20,535 nucleotides of DNA from SYIM01 sp039800205 (GTDB lineage Bacteria; Pseudomonadota; Gammaproteobacteria; Burkholderiales; Burkholderiaceae_E). This document shows, piece by piece, positions 7,203 to 14,767 of this stretch. Each line of letters starts with the position of its first letter. Within the stretch, counting starts at the first letter, position 1. Below the pieces are notes generated by a model. The model saw nothing but the letters and a program-made list of their open reading frames with translations, searched no databases and had not been told where the DNA came from. The stretch spans positions 1-20,535 of the forward strand of contig JBDLRB010000072.1 in the NCBI GenBank assembly GCA_039800205.1, in the 5' to 3' direction. A program made the position numbers and the translations under genes.

Positions 7203-8504
7203 ATGCGGCGCCTGATCGCTGTTCTGTTGGTCCTTTCGGCGGCGGTCGGTCTGGCGCTGCTGGTCCACTTCAACGAGGGTAATGTCGCAATCCTGTGGCC
7301 ACCCTATCGGGTCGACCTCTCGATCAATCTGTTCGCGATCCTGCTCATTTCGGCGGTGGCAGCGGCTTTCGCGATCGTCTACATGTTTTTCAATGCAATC
7401 GCCTTGCCTCAGCGTGTGCGCGACTTTCGACAACGCCGTGCCCGTCAGGCGGCCATTCGCGGGTTTCGTGATTCGCTGATTGCCTTGTTCGAGGGGCGCT
7501 ACGGCCGATCCGAGCGGCTGATCAAGCCTGCCCTCGAGGACACCGAACTCTCTGGTGTGGCGGCCTTGATTGCTGCCCGCGCAGCTCAGCGACTGAATGA
7601 CCCCGAGCGTCTCGAGCAATGGTTGGAGCGGGCCGAGTCCGAGCCGGGTCTCGCACAGGCGGTGCTTTTGACGCGGGCCGAATTCGCACTGGATGGGCGT
7701 GAGCCGGCGCGTGCGCTGCAAGCGATCGACCGCCTGCACGCGGGCGGCGCCCGTCATATCCAGGCCCTGCGGCTGGCCCTCAAGGCGCACGAACAGTCCG
7801 GTCGCTGGCCGGACGTGCTGCAGGGGGTTCGGCAACTGGTGAAGCGTGACGCGCTTCATCCGAGCGTAGCGCGGTCAATGACGGTTCGTGCGCTCAGGGC
7901 CCAGTTTGCAGCAGCCCGGGACAACTCGGAGCGACTCGACGCCTTGTTCCGATCACTGTCGGTCGCTGAGCGGCGCTTCGAGGAAGTCGTCGAGGTCGCG
8001 GCGCCGGCGCTCGCCGAGGTTGGTCGCACCGAGCAGGCCATGGACTTGCTGTTGGGCGTGTTGCGCGATCATCTCGATGACCGATTGGTTGCGGTGCTCG
8101 CGCGTCTGGAGGCCGTGTCGTCCCGTGATCGCCTTCGTGAGATCGAAGCCTTGCGTGCGCGTCATGGCGAGCATCCGTCGCTGACGCTTGCGGCTGGGCG
8201 TCTGTGTGCGGCTGAGAGCCTCTGGGGCAAGTCCGAAGAGTTTTTGCGCCGGGCCGTGGTTCAGGCACCCGGTCAGGAATCGCTGACCACACTCGCCGCG
8301 CTTCTTGAGCATCTTGGCCAGCATGATGAGGCCGCCTCGCTCTGGCGGTCTGCCGCGCTCTTCGAGCGGGGCGATCCGCTGCCCGAGCGTCCGGCCGCGC
8401 CGCTCGTCGCCCATGGCCTGGCTCTGCCCCCGCATCTTCCCGATACGCCTGAGCTTGCTCAGCCTGAAAACGAGGCGCTCGAGCGCCCAGGAGCCTCCCG
8501 ATGA
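7203..8504 (+). CDS. hemY: HemY-family membrane protein with TPR-like repeats
   Basis: This is a homologue of Enterobacteria-type HemY, a haem-operon membrane protein unrelated to Bacillus protoporphyrinogen oxidase of the same name. Two membrane helices (about 3-21 and 41-63) flank a short periplasmic loop with the typical GNVAILWPPYRVDLS. The rest, to about residue 410, is alpha-helical and TPR-like. An in-frame ATG also exists at 7197. I chose 7203 because GGGGA sits 5 bases before it and nothing suitable precedes 7197. The stop codon overlaps the ppa start as ATGA, so the two are translationally coupled. Its molecular role is unknown; it may scaffold tetrapyrrole enzymes at the membrane. 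Confidence 0.85.
   Translation: MRRLIAVLLVLSAAVGLALLVHFNEGNVAILWPPYRVDLSINLFAILLISAVAAAFAIVYMFFNAIALPQRVRDFRQRRARQAAIRGFRDSLIALFEGRYGRSERLIKPALEDTELSGVAALIAARAAQRLNDPERLEQWLERAESEPGLAQAVLLTRAEFALDGREPARALQAIDRLHAGGARHIQALRLALKAHEQSGRWPDVLQGVRQLVKRDALHPSVARSMTVRALRAQFAAARDNSERLDALFRSLSVAERRFEEVVEVAAPALAEVGRTEQAMDLLLGVLRDHLDDRLVAVLARLEAVSSRDRLREIEALRARHGEHPSLTLAAGRLCAAESLWGKSEEFLRRAVVQAPGQESLTTLAALLEHLGQHDEAASLWRSAALFERGDPLPERPAAPLVAHGLALPPHLPDTPELAQPENEALERPGASR
8489..8493 (+). promoter_or_regulatory. Ribosome binding site of ppa
   Basis: AGGAG lies 7 bases before the ppa ATG, inside the end of hemY. It fixes the start and shows that ppa can be well translated although it overlaps hemY by four bases. 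Confidence 0.7.
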
Positions 8505-9049
8505 ATCTCGACCGTGTTGATTGCGGCAAGGATATTCCAAACGATTTCAACGTCATCATCGAAATCCCCATGATGGCTGATCCGATCAAGTACGAAGTGG
8601 ACAAGGACACCGGGGCCTTGTTCGTCGATCGGTTCATGATGACTTCGATGCATTACCCCTGCAATTACGGATACATTCCCCACACCATTGCGGGCGATGG
8701 TGATCCGGTTGATGTGCTTGTGATCACGCCGTTTCCGGTGGCTGTGGGCGCGGTGGTCCGGTGTCGTCCGCTGGGCTTGCTCAAGATGCAGGACGAGGCG
8801 GGCGCGGACGCCAAGTTGCTGGCTGTGCCCATCGACCGCATTCTTCCAATCTACAAGCACTGGCGAAAGGTCAGCGATATTGCCCCCGAGCGCCTGGCCA
8901 CCATCCAGCATTTTTTCGAGCACTACAAGGATCTCGAAGCCGGCAAGTGGGTGAAGGTTGAGGGATGGGGCGGGCCTGACGAGGCGGCCAAGGAAATCAC
9001 CGACGGCATCGCGCGTTACCAACGGGCATTCGTCAAGCCGAAGTTCTGA
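8501..9049 (+). CDS. ppa: Inorganic pyrophosphatase
   Basis: Ppa hydrolyses pyrophosphate to two phosphates and so pulls biosynthetic reactions forward in the cytoplasm. It belongs to family I (soluble, magnesium-dependent). The 182-residue protein has IKYEVDKDTG, the MHYPCNYGYIPHT block, and the metal-binding signature DGDPVDV with aspartates D66, D68 and D71, then VPIDRILPIY and KVEGWGG. It closes the algR-hem run, overlapping hemY by ATGA. Its 3' end overlaps the convergent acetyltransferase gene by 17 bases, leaving no room for a private terminator. Confidence 0.97.
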   Translation: MNLDRVDCGKDIPNDFNVIIEIPMMADPIKYEVDKDTGALFVDRFMMTSMHYPCNYGYIPHTIAGDGDPVDVLVITPFPVAVGAVVRCRPLGLLKMQDEAGADAKLLAVPIDRILPIYKHWRKVSDIAPERLATIQHFFEHYKDLEAGKWVKVEGWGGPDEAAKEITDGIARYQRAFVKPKF

Positions 9050-10172
9050 ACGGCAGACGGTCCGTCAGTTCATCCAGGTAGCCGTCGACGGCCTGACCTT
9101 CCCGCGCCAGAAATCGCTCCACTGCGTCGGCAAACGCGGGCTCGGCCAGCCAGTGTGCGGATACGGTTGGAACGGGAGCGAACCCCCGCGCCATCTTGTG
9201 TTCGCCTTGTGCGCCGCCTTCGATGGCCTCGAAGCCCTGTTCAATCGCATGCTCGATGGCCTGGTAGTAACAGGCTTCGAAGTGCAAAAAGGGTACGTGT
9301 TCCAGGGCGCCCCAGTGCCGGCCGTAGAGACGATGGCCGTCGTGGAGCAGGAGACTCGCCGCGATCGGCCGGGGACCCTTCCGGGCAATGATCATCAGGA
9401 CGTTGTCTGCAAACCCCTCACCCAGGCCCATGAAGAAGCGATCGGTGAGGTAAGGGGTTGAATGGTGTGCGCGGTAGGTGGCCGTGTAGCACTTGTGGAA
9501 AAACGCCCAATCTTGCTCGCGGATCAACGACCCGGATCGCCGCTCGAGCGTGATCCCCGACTCGGCAACCCGTCGTCGTTCGGCGCGGATCTTCTTGCGT
9601 TTGCTCTGAACCAGTGAGCTCAGGAAGTCTTCAAAGTTTCGCCATCCGGCGTTTTGCCAGTGAAATTGCACCCCCTGGCGAATCAGCATGCCCGCTGCGA
9701 CCAGGCGACGTGCCTCTTCCGGTCTGGGAAAGAGCACATGCACCGAGGAGAAACGCTGGTGCCGGGTCCAGTCGATCAGGGCCTGGGCAAGCGCCTTCTG
9801 CGCGGTCTCGTTGAGTGCGAGCAGCCGTGGGCCGGGAACCGGGGTGAAGGGAACCGCTGAGAGCAGTTTCGGGTAGTAGGCGAGACCGTGACGCTGGTAC
9901 GCCTCGGCCCAGGCCCAGTCAAAGACATACTCGCCGTAGGAGTGAAGCTTGGCGTACAGTGGTGCGGCCGCAACCAGTTGCCCGTCTTGCTCGAGACCCA
10001 GATGCACAGGCAGCCAACCGGTGTCGCCCCCCACGCAGCCGCTTCGCTCGAGCAGCGCAAGGAATGCGTGCCGAATAAAGGGCTGAGGACGGCGGGCATC
10101 CGGCTGCAGACGATCCCATTGTCCGGAGTCGATTTCGTCCATCGACCGGAAGGTGCGCATGCGATAATTCAT
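9033..10172 (-). CDS. FemAB-like / GNAT-fold acyltransferase family protein (DUF482, COG3146)
   Basis: This is a member of the family formerly called DUF482, with a FemAB/GNAT-like fold and no firmly known substrate. The conserved N-terminal FIRHAFLALLERSGCVG, the AAPLYAKLHSYGEYVFDWAWAEAY block, SSVHVLFP, a basic KRKKIRAERR patch, and the end block with YGRHWGALE, HFEACYYQAIEHAIEQG and GAQGEHK all fit. From the ATG at 10172 it has 379 residues, the family's usual size. ATGs at 10214 (GGAG 11 bases upstream) and 10160 are alternatives. The reading frame stays open backwards to 10796, but that part is antisense to nadE and does not look like protein. Start codons of this gene and nadE face each other within 60 bases. 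The 3' end overlaps ppa. Confidence 0.85.
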   Translation of the reverse strand: MNYRMRTFRSMDEIDSGQWDRLQPDARRPQPFIRHAFLALLERSGCVGGDTGWLPVHLGLEQDGQLVAAAPLYAKLHSYGEYVFDWAWAEAYQRHGLAYYPKLLSAVPFTPVPGPRLLALNETAQKALAQALIDWTRHQRFSSVHVLFPRPEEARRLVAAGMLIRQGVQFHWQNAGWRNFEDFLSSLVQSKRKKIRAERRRVAESGITLERRSGSLIREQDWAFFHKCYTATYRAHHSTPYLTDRFFMGLGEGFADNVLMIIARKGPRPIAASLLLHDGHRLYGRHWGALEHVPFLHFEACYYQAIEHAIEQGFEAIEGGAQGEHKMARGFAPVPTVSAHWLAEPAFADAVERFLAREGQAVDGYLDELTDRLPFRTSA

Positions 10173-10229
10173 CGGATCGTGCTGATCGGTTGTGTCGTCG
10201 GCCGGAAGGTTCATCAGACTGGATTCTCC

Positions 10230-11855
10230 ATGCGGATCGCGGCGGCGCAACTCAATCAGACAGTAGGCGACTTCGACGGCAACGTGCGGCGCATCGTGGC
10301 GGCCGCTCAGGACGCTGTGACGATGGGCGCAAGCCTGCTCCTGACGCCTGAATTGTCCATTTCGGGCTACCCCCCCGAAGACCTCCTTCTGAGGCCGACG
10401 TTTCACGAGCGCGCGCGCGAGGCGCTGAATCGGATTGTCGCCGAGACGGCCTCGCTCGACCTTTCCTTGCTCGTGGGTATGCCCATCGTCGAGGGTGACC
10501 TGCGCTTCAACGCAGCCTGCCTGGTCCGCCAGGGCCGGGTCATCGGTCAGTATCGAAAACGCGAACTGCCCAACTACGGCGTGTTCGATGAGCAGCGTTA
10601 TTTTGATCGGGATACGACTCCGTTCGTCTTCGAGCATCAGGGCATCCGCTTTGGTGTGCTGATTTGTGAGGATTTCTGGTTCGATGCGGCGCCGCGTGCA
10701 GCGGTTGCAGCGGGCGCCCAGGTACTGCTGGTGCTCAACGCTTCGCCCTTCCATATGGGCAAACAGGACTTGCGGATCGAGGTTGCCCGGGCTCATGTGT
10801 CCAGTCAGGGTGTGCCGATGATCGCGGCCAATCTGGTGGGTGGGCAGGACGAGCTGGTGTTTGATGGGCTGTCGTTCGCGCTGGATGCCCAGGGTGTTTT
10901 GCGCGCTCAGGCGCCCTTTTGCGAGCCGGGTCTGATGGCGGTTGATCTCACGCCCCAGGCCGACCCCCAGGCGCCGCCCGCCCTGGCCTCCGGTACGCTT
11001 CAGCCCGACAGCCCGCTCGAGGAGCAGGTCTACCGAGCACTTGTGCTGGGCGTTCGCGACTATCTGGGCAAGAATGGATTTCCCGGAGCAGTGATCGGCC
11101 TGTCAGGGGGCATCGATTCGGCCTTGACGCTGGCCATTGCGGTGGATGCCCTCGGGGCTGACCGTGTCCGTGCGGTGATGATGCCTTCGCCCTATACGGC
11201 CGAGATCTCGTGGCTCGATTCCCGCGACATGGTCGCCCGTTTGGGCGTTCGGTATGACGAAATTTCGATCGGGCCCTGCTTTGAGGCGTTCAGGACGACG
11301 CTGGCTGCCGAATTCGCTGGATGTCCCGAGGACACCACCGAAGAGAACCTGCAGGCTCGGATTCGCGGCACGCTCCTGATGGCGCTTTCCAACAAGTACG
11401 GATCCATCGTCCTCACCACAGGCAACAAGTCCGAAATGGCCGTCGGTTACTGCACGCTCTATGGGGATATGGCGGGTGGTTTTGCGGTGATCAAGGACAT
11501 CGCCAAGACGCTTGTTTATCGCCTCTCGCGGTGGCGTAATGCGCAAGGCCCTGTGATCCCCGAGCGCATCATCACGCGCGCCCCCAGCGCGGAGCTGCGT
11601 CCGAACCAGACGGATCAGGATTCTCTTCCCCCTTACGAGATCCTGGATGCGATCATGAAGGCGTATCTCGAGGACAACCGGGGGATCGAGGCGATCGTGG
11701 CCGACGGCTATCCGCGCGAAGCGGTTCAAAAGGTCGTGCGCCTGATCGCGATCAGCGAATACAAACGACGGCAGGCCCCGGTGGGCATTCGCGTCACCCA
11801 CCGGGCATTTGGCCGCGACTGGCGGATGCCGATTACCTCCCGTTTTCGTGAGTGA
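10230..11855 (+). CDS. nadE: Glutamine-dependent NAD+ synthase
   Basis: NadE converts nicotinate adenine dinucleotide to NAD+ with ATP and ammonia taken from glutamine. The N-terminal nitrilase-type glutaminase domain (about 1-255) has the catalytic triad E41 (LTPELSISGYPPED), K110 (KRELPNYGVFDEQRYF) and C146 (GVLICEDFWF). The C-terminal synthetase domain (about 270-541) has the ATP-pyrophosphatase loop SGGIDS at 292-297 and the conserved TTGNKSE and PSAELRPNQTDQDSLPPYE segments. At 541 residues it is a complete bacterial two-domain enzyme. The reading frame extends upstream to 9888, but homology starts at the ATG at 10230 (MRIAAAQLNQTVGDFDGN), with a weak GGA six bases ahead. A GATAAT at 10162-10167 could be a -10 box but lacks a clear -35. 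glnB follows after 23 bases. Confidence 0.96.
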   Translation: MRIAAAQLNQTVGDFDGNVRRIVAAAQDAVTMGASLLLTPELSISGYPPEDLLLRPTFHERAREALNRIVAETASLDLSLLVGMPIVEGDLRFNAACLVRQGRVIGQYRKRELPNYGVFDEQRYFDRDTTPFVFEHQGIRFGVLICEDFWFDAAPRAAVAAGAQVLLVLNASPFHMGKQDLRIEVARAHVSSQGVPMIAANLVGGQDELVFDGLSFALDAQGVLRAQAPFCEPGLMAVDLTPQADPQAPPALASGTLQPDSPLEEQVYRALVLGVRDYLGKNGFPGAVIGLSGGIDSALTLAIAVDALGADRVRAVMMPSPYTAEISWLDSRDMVARLGVRYDEISIGPCFEAFRTTLAAEFAGCPEDTTEENLQARIRGTLLMALSNKYGSIVLTTGNKSEMAVGYCTLYGDMAGGFAVIKDIAKTLVYRLSRWRNAQGPVIPERIITRAPSAELRPNQTDQDSLPPYEILDAIMKAYLEDNRGIEAIVADGYPREAVQKVVRLIAISEYKRRQAPVGIRVTHRAFGRDWRMPITSRFRE

Positions 11856-11878
11856 GCCGTACCAGGAGAACCGATTCA

Positions 11879-12217
11879 ATGAAAAAGCTGACTGCAATCA
11901 TCAAGCCCTTCAAGCTCGACGAAGTGCGCGAAGCGCTTGCCGAGGTGGGCGTCACCGGCCTGACCGTCACCGAGGTCAAGGGCTTTGGGCGACAGAAGGG
12001 TCATACGGAGCTGTACCGGGGCGCAGAGTACGTCGTCGATTTCCTGCCCAAGGTTCAAATTGAAGCGATCGTGACGGATTCCGTGGTCGAGCGGGCCATC
12101 GATGCGGTGATCCGGGCGGCGCGGACCGGCCGAATCGGTGATGGCAAGATCTTTGTCACCTCAGTCGATGAGGTGATCCGTATTCGCACGGGTGAGACCG
12201 GCGAGTCGGCCGTCTGA
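11879..12217 (+). CDS. glnB: Nitrogen regulatory protein PII
   Basis: This is a PII signal protein, a trimer that senses 2-oxoglutarate and ATP/ADP and controls glutamine synthetase adenylylation, NtrB and other targets. It has exactly 112 residues, the standard size. The uridylylation site is tyrosine Y51 in YRGAEY at the top of the T-loop, and the C-terminal signature is TGRIGDGKIFV. The N-terminus MKKLTAIIKPFKLDEVREAL is canonical. The upstream in-frame start at 11852 lies in the end of nadE and is not needed, because AGGAGA at 11864-11869 sits 9 bases before the ATG at 11879. The position directly after nadE, without an amt gene, favours the name glnB over glnK. Confidence 0.96.
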   Translation: MKKLTAIIKPFKLDEVREALAEVGVTGLTVTEVKGFGRQKGHTELYRGAEYVVDFLPKVQIEAIVTDSVVERAIDAVIRAARTGRIGDGKIFVTSVDEVIRIRTGETGESAV

Positions 12218-12228
12218 CGGCGATTGCC

Positions 12229-12948
12229 ATGGCGGACTTTTTCCTGATTCACGGTGCCTGGCACGGCGGATGGTGCTGGCTCGATGTCGCGCAGCAGTTG
12301 CGGGCGCGCGGGCATCGGGTCTGGGCGCCGTCCCTGACGGGACTGGCCGATCGCGCACATCTCTTGTCGCCTCAGGTGACGATCAATACCCACGTGCAGG
12401 ATGTGCTCGGTCTGATTCGAAGCGAGTCCACCGGACCGTGCGTGCTGGTCGGTCACAGCTATGCCGGCAACGTGATCACCGGGGTGGCTGATCAGCTGCG
12501 TGAGTTGATCGACCATTATGTGTTCGTCGACGCGAGCTTGCCCCCCGATGGTGTGTCCAGCTGGCGATGGTGCGACCAGCACACCCCTGAGGTTCAAGCC
12601 CAGCGCCTGAGTCAGATTGCGGGCGAGGGTGGCGGCCTCGTGCTGCCCGCGCCACCGGCCGAGGTGTTCGGCATCGAAGATCCCGTCCTGCGCCAGCGGG
12701 TGCAGGCGAGGTTGATGCCCATGCCCGGGTCGATTTACGCCAGCTCGCTCATGCTGCGCCGGGGAGGATCGGCCGGACTTCGCCGGACTTACATCGCCGC
12801 AGTCGATCCGGTCTATGCACCCTTGAAGGTCGTGCATGATCAGTTGCGCCATCGCGACGACTGGCATTTTCTCGAGCTTGCAGGAGGGCACGACCTGATG
12901 GTGACCGCTCCCGATGCGCTGACAGAGGTCCTCGCCTCAGCGGTCTGA
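12229..12948 (+). CDS. Alpha/beta hydrolase (EstC/MES-like esterase family)
   Basis: This is a 239-residue alpha/beta-hydrolase fold protein. The N-terminal FLIHGAWHGGWCW carries the oxyanion-hole HG. The nucleophile is S77 in GHSYAG, the base H221 in GGHDLM, and D193 is a likely acid. The HGAWHGGWCW pattern is typical of small esterases related to plant methyl-ester hydrolases and bacterial EstC, but the substrate cannot be told. No signal peptide is visible, so it is likely cytoplasmic. It begins 11 bases after glnB and is probably co-transcribed with it, although no functional link is evident. Its 3' end overlaps the convergent Smr gene by 12 bases. Confidence 0.85.
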   Translation: MADFFLIHGAWHGGWCWLDVAQQLRARGHRVWAPSLTGLADRAHLLSPQVTINTHVQDVLGLIRSESTGPCVLVGHSYAGNVITGVADQLRELIDHYVFVDASLPPDGVSSWRWCDQHTPEVQAQRLSQIAGEGGGLVLPAPPAEVFGIEDPVLRQRVQARLMPMPGSIYASSLMLRRGGSAGLRRTYIAAVDPVYAPLKVVHDQLRHRDDWHFLELAGGHDLMVTAPDALTEVLASAV

Positions 12949-13629
12949 TGGGGCGGGGCGGGTCGGTGAGCTGTAGCGGGGCCCCCTGAGCAGCACGACC
13001 AGCGCTCCGCTGCCGCCGTCGTTGGGACGCGCCTGACAAAAGGCCATCACGTCCTCGCGCTGAGCGAGCCATTTGACGACCTTGCCCTTCAGCACGGGTT
13101 CGCGACTGGGAGAGCCCAGGCCCTTGCCGTGGATCACCCGCAGGCAGCGCCACTCGTTGCGGCGGGCCTCGGCCAGGAATTCGACCAGTGCCAACCGGGC
13201 TTCGTCGACCCTCAGGCCATGCAGGTCGATCTGACCACGGATACTCCACTCACCCCGGCGAAGCCGCTTGACCACGTCTGCACCAATGCCCGCCCGGCGC
13301 CAGGACAAGGAGTCGTCCGTTTCGAGCAAGGCTTCGATATCGATCTCATCGGAGATCGACTGCTCGAGGACTTCGCGATCGTCGGCCTCGCGCTGGCGGG
13401 GAATGGGTCCCGGCCGGGGCGGTGCATGGACGACTCGCCCCGCCGGAGGCAGGGGCATCGCGTCCGCTACGGCGGCCCGGAAGACGTCGGCTTCGATTCG
13501 CTCACGCTCACGCCGCAGCGCCGCAAGCCGCTCGGCCTCGCGCTGGGCACGAGCCTGCTGTTCGAGTTCGCGAGCGAGTCGCTGAAGACCCTCCAGTGAA
13601 TCGAGAGGGGGCGGGCGATGGGCCTTCAT
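12937..13629 (-). CDS. Smr-domain protein (putative endonuclease)
   Basis: This is a stand-alone Smr-domain protein of 230 residues. Residues about 15-50 are a charged Arg/Glu/Ala-rich helix, likely a coiled coil, and the middle is variable. The Smr domain occupies about 134-214 with IDLHGLRVDEA at its start, the HGKG motif at 167-170, and a GGSGALVVLL end strand. Smr domains are nicking endonucleases or RNA-acting nucleases in other proteins; for this short form the substrate is unknown. It lies 44 bases downstream of trxB on the same strand and is probably in one transcript with it. Its stop overlaps the convergent hydrolase gene. Confidence 0.88.
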   Translation of the reverse strand: MKAHRPPPLDSLEGLQRLARELEQQARAQREAERLAALRRERERIEADVFRAAVADAMPLPPAGRVVHAPPRPGPIPRQREADDREVLEQSISDEIDIEALLETDDSLSWRRAGIGADVVKRLRRGEWSIRGQIDLHGLRVDEARLALVEFLAEARRNEWRCLRVIHGKGLGSPSREPVLKGKVVKWLAQREDVMAFCQARPNDGGSGALVVLLRGPRYSSPTRPAPSDR

Positions 13630-13673
13630 GGCCGGTGTCCAAGGCGTGGAGGCGGTTCAAGGGCGAGGCGTGG

Positions 13674-14633
13674 TCAAGCCTCGTCGAGCGACTCGAGGTA
13701 GCGCTGGGCGTCGAGCGCAGCCATACAGCCTGTCCCGGCACTGGTGATCGCCTGGCGGTAAATATGGTCCTGCACGTCGCCGGCAGCAAAGACGCCTGGA
13801 ACGCTGGTGGCGGTCGCCATGCCATCCAGTCCCGTCCGCGTGACGATGTAGCCACCGCGCATGTCGAGTTGGCCCTCAAAGATGGAGGTGTTGGGCGTAT
13901 GGCCGATGGCCACGAACACGCCCTGGAGCGCGAGATCGGTTGTTACGCCGGAGCGGTTGTCGCGAATGCGCACACCGGTCACGCCCGAGGCATCCCCGAG
14001 GACTTCGTCGAGTTCGTGGAACCATTTCAGGTCGACCCGGCCGGCCTGCGCCTTCTCCATCAGCTTGTCGATCATGATGGGTTCGGCCCGCAGCCGGTCG
14101 CGACGATGGATCAGCGTCACCTTGCTAGCGATATTGGACAGGTAGAGGGCCTCTTCGACTGCGGTGTTGCCCCCGCCGATCACGCAGACCTCCTGGTTAC
14201 GATAGAAAAATCCATCGCAGGTGGCGCAGGCCGAGACGCCCTTGCCCATGAATGAGGCCTCTGAGGGCAGACCGAGATAGCGGGCCGACGCACCGGTGGC
14301 GATGATCAGCGCGTCGCAGGTGTACTCACCACTGTCGCCCACGAGTCGTAGCGGACGTTCGTTCAGGTGCACCGTGTGGATGTGATCGAAGATCATTTCG
14401 GTCCCGAACCGGGTGGCGTGCTTTTCAAAGCGGGCCATCAAGTCAGGCCCTTGCACACCATCAGCGTCAGCCGGCCAGTTGTCCACTTCGGTCGTGGTCA
14501 TCAGTTGACCCCCCTGGGCGAGGCCGGTGATCAGCACGGGCTTCAGGTTGGCGCGTGCGGCGTACACGGCGGCCGTGTAGCCGGCCGGTCCGGAACCAAG
14601 AATCAGCACCTTGCAGTGTCGGGCAGCGGACAT
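13674..14633 (-). CDS. trxB: Thioredoxin reductase
   Basis: TrxB passes electrons from NADPH through FAD and a cysteine pair to thioredoxin, keeping cytoplasmic thiols reduced. The 319-residue protein has the FAD-binding GSGPAGYTAA (13-22), the redox pair C136-A-T-C139 in ACATCDGFF, the NADPH-binding GGGNTA (153-158) with the downstream HRRDRLRA arginines, and the C-terminal FAD motif GVFAAGDVQD. All expected parts are present and its length is standard. The start is supported by GAGGAAAGG, whose last AGG lies 8 bases before the ATG. The gene is divergent from the Crp/Fnr regulator, with a 134-base spacer holding a TATAAT box and inverted repeats. Confidence 0.97.
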   Translation of the reverse strand: MSAARHCKVLILGSGPAGYTAAVYAARANLKPVLITGLAQGGQLMTTTEVDNWPADADGVQGPDLMARFEKHATRFGTEMIFDHIHTVHLNERPLRLVGDSGEYTCDALIIATGASARYLGLPSEASFMGKGVSACATCDGFFYRNQEVCVIGGGNTAVEEALYLSNIASKVTLIHRRDRLRAEPIMIDKLMEKAQAGRVDLKWFHELDEVLGDASGVTGVRIRDNRSGVTTDLALQGVFVAIGHTPNTSIFEGQLDMRGGYIVTRTGLDGMATATSVPGVFAAGDVQDHIYRQAITSAGTGCMAALDAQRYLESLDEA

Positions 14634-14676
14634 GGGACGAACCTTTCCTCAGAGTGGAGTTTCGTTGTATTTTCAG

Positions 14677-14722
14677 CGGGTTACCCGGAATATCTAAAGA
14701 ATTTTGCTGAAGATGTTCGGGT
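14677..14722. repeat. Inverted-repeat cluster between trxB and the Crp/Fnr gene
   Basis: CGGGT at 14677-14681 and ACCCG at 14683-14687 form a short palindrome around one base. A longer imperfect pair is made by ACCCGGAATATC (14683-14694) and GATGTTCGGGT (14712-14722), with one base extra and one mismatch across an 18-base spacing. A further TTCAGC (14672-14677) / GCTGAA (14706-14711) pair overlaps it. It could be a regulator operator or a hairpin in the trxB leader. It does not match the Crp (TGTGA-N6-TCACA) or Fnr (TTGAT-N4-ATCAA) consensus. Confidence 0.4.
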
Positions 14723-14731
14723 TGCGGCACA

Positions 14732-14737
14732 ATTATA
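14732..14737 (-). promoter_or_regulatory. Candidate -10 box of the trxB promoter
   Basis: On the minus strand this reads TATAAT in the context CCTATAATTG, about 98 bases before the trxB ATG. No good -35 hexamer stands 16-18 bases upstream, so support is from the -10 alone. The same AT-rich spot gives TATAGG on the plus strand and might also serve the Crp/Fnr gene. The leader would contain the inverted repeats at 14677-14722. Confidence 0.45.
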
Positions 14738-14767
14738 GGCGCTGCCATCCAGGGAGACCCTCATTCC

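Noticed and set aside
7894..8637. 247-codon minus-strand reading frame over hemY and ppa
   Set aside because: Its composition is full of Arg, Ala and Pro, it crosses two real genes on the other strand, and it has no motif.
9888..10229. Upstream extension of nadE
   Set aside because: The first 114 codons are antisense to the FemAB-like gene, and the enzyme's conserved N-terminus starts at the ATG at 10230.
10173..10796. Upstream extension of the FemAB-like gene (about 200 extra codons)
   Set aside because: The extension is antisense to the N-terminal domain of nadE and shows no conserved sequence. The family begins near the ATG at 10172.
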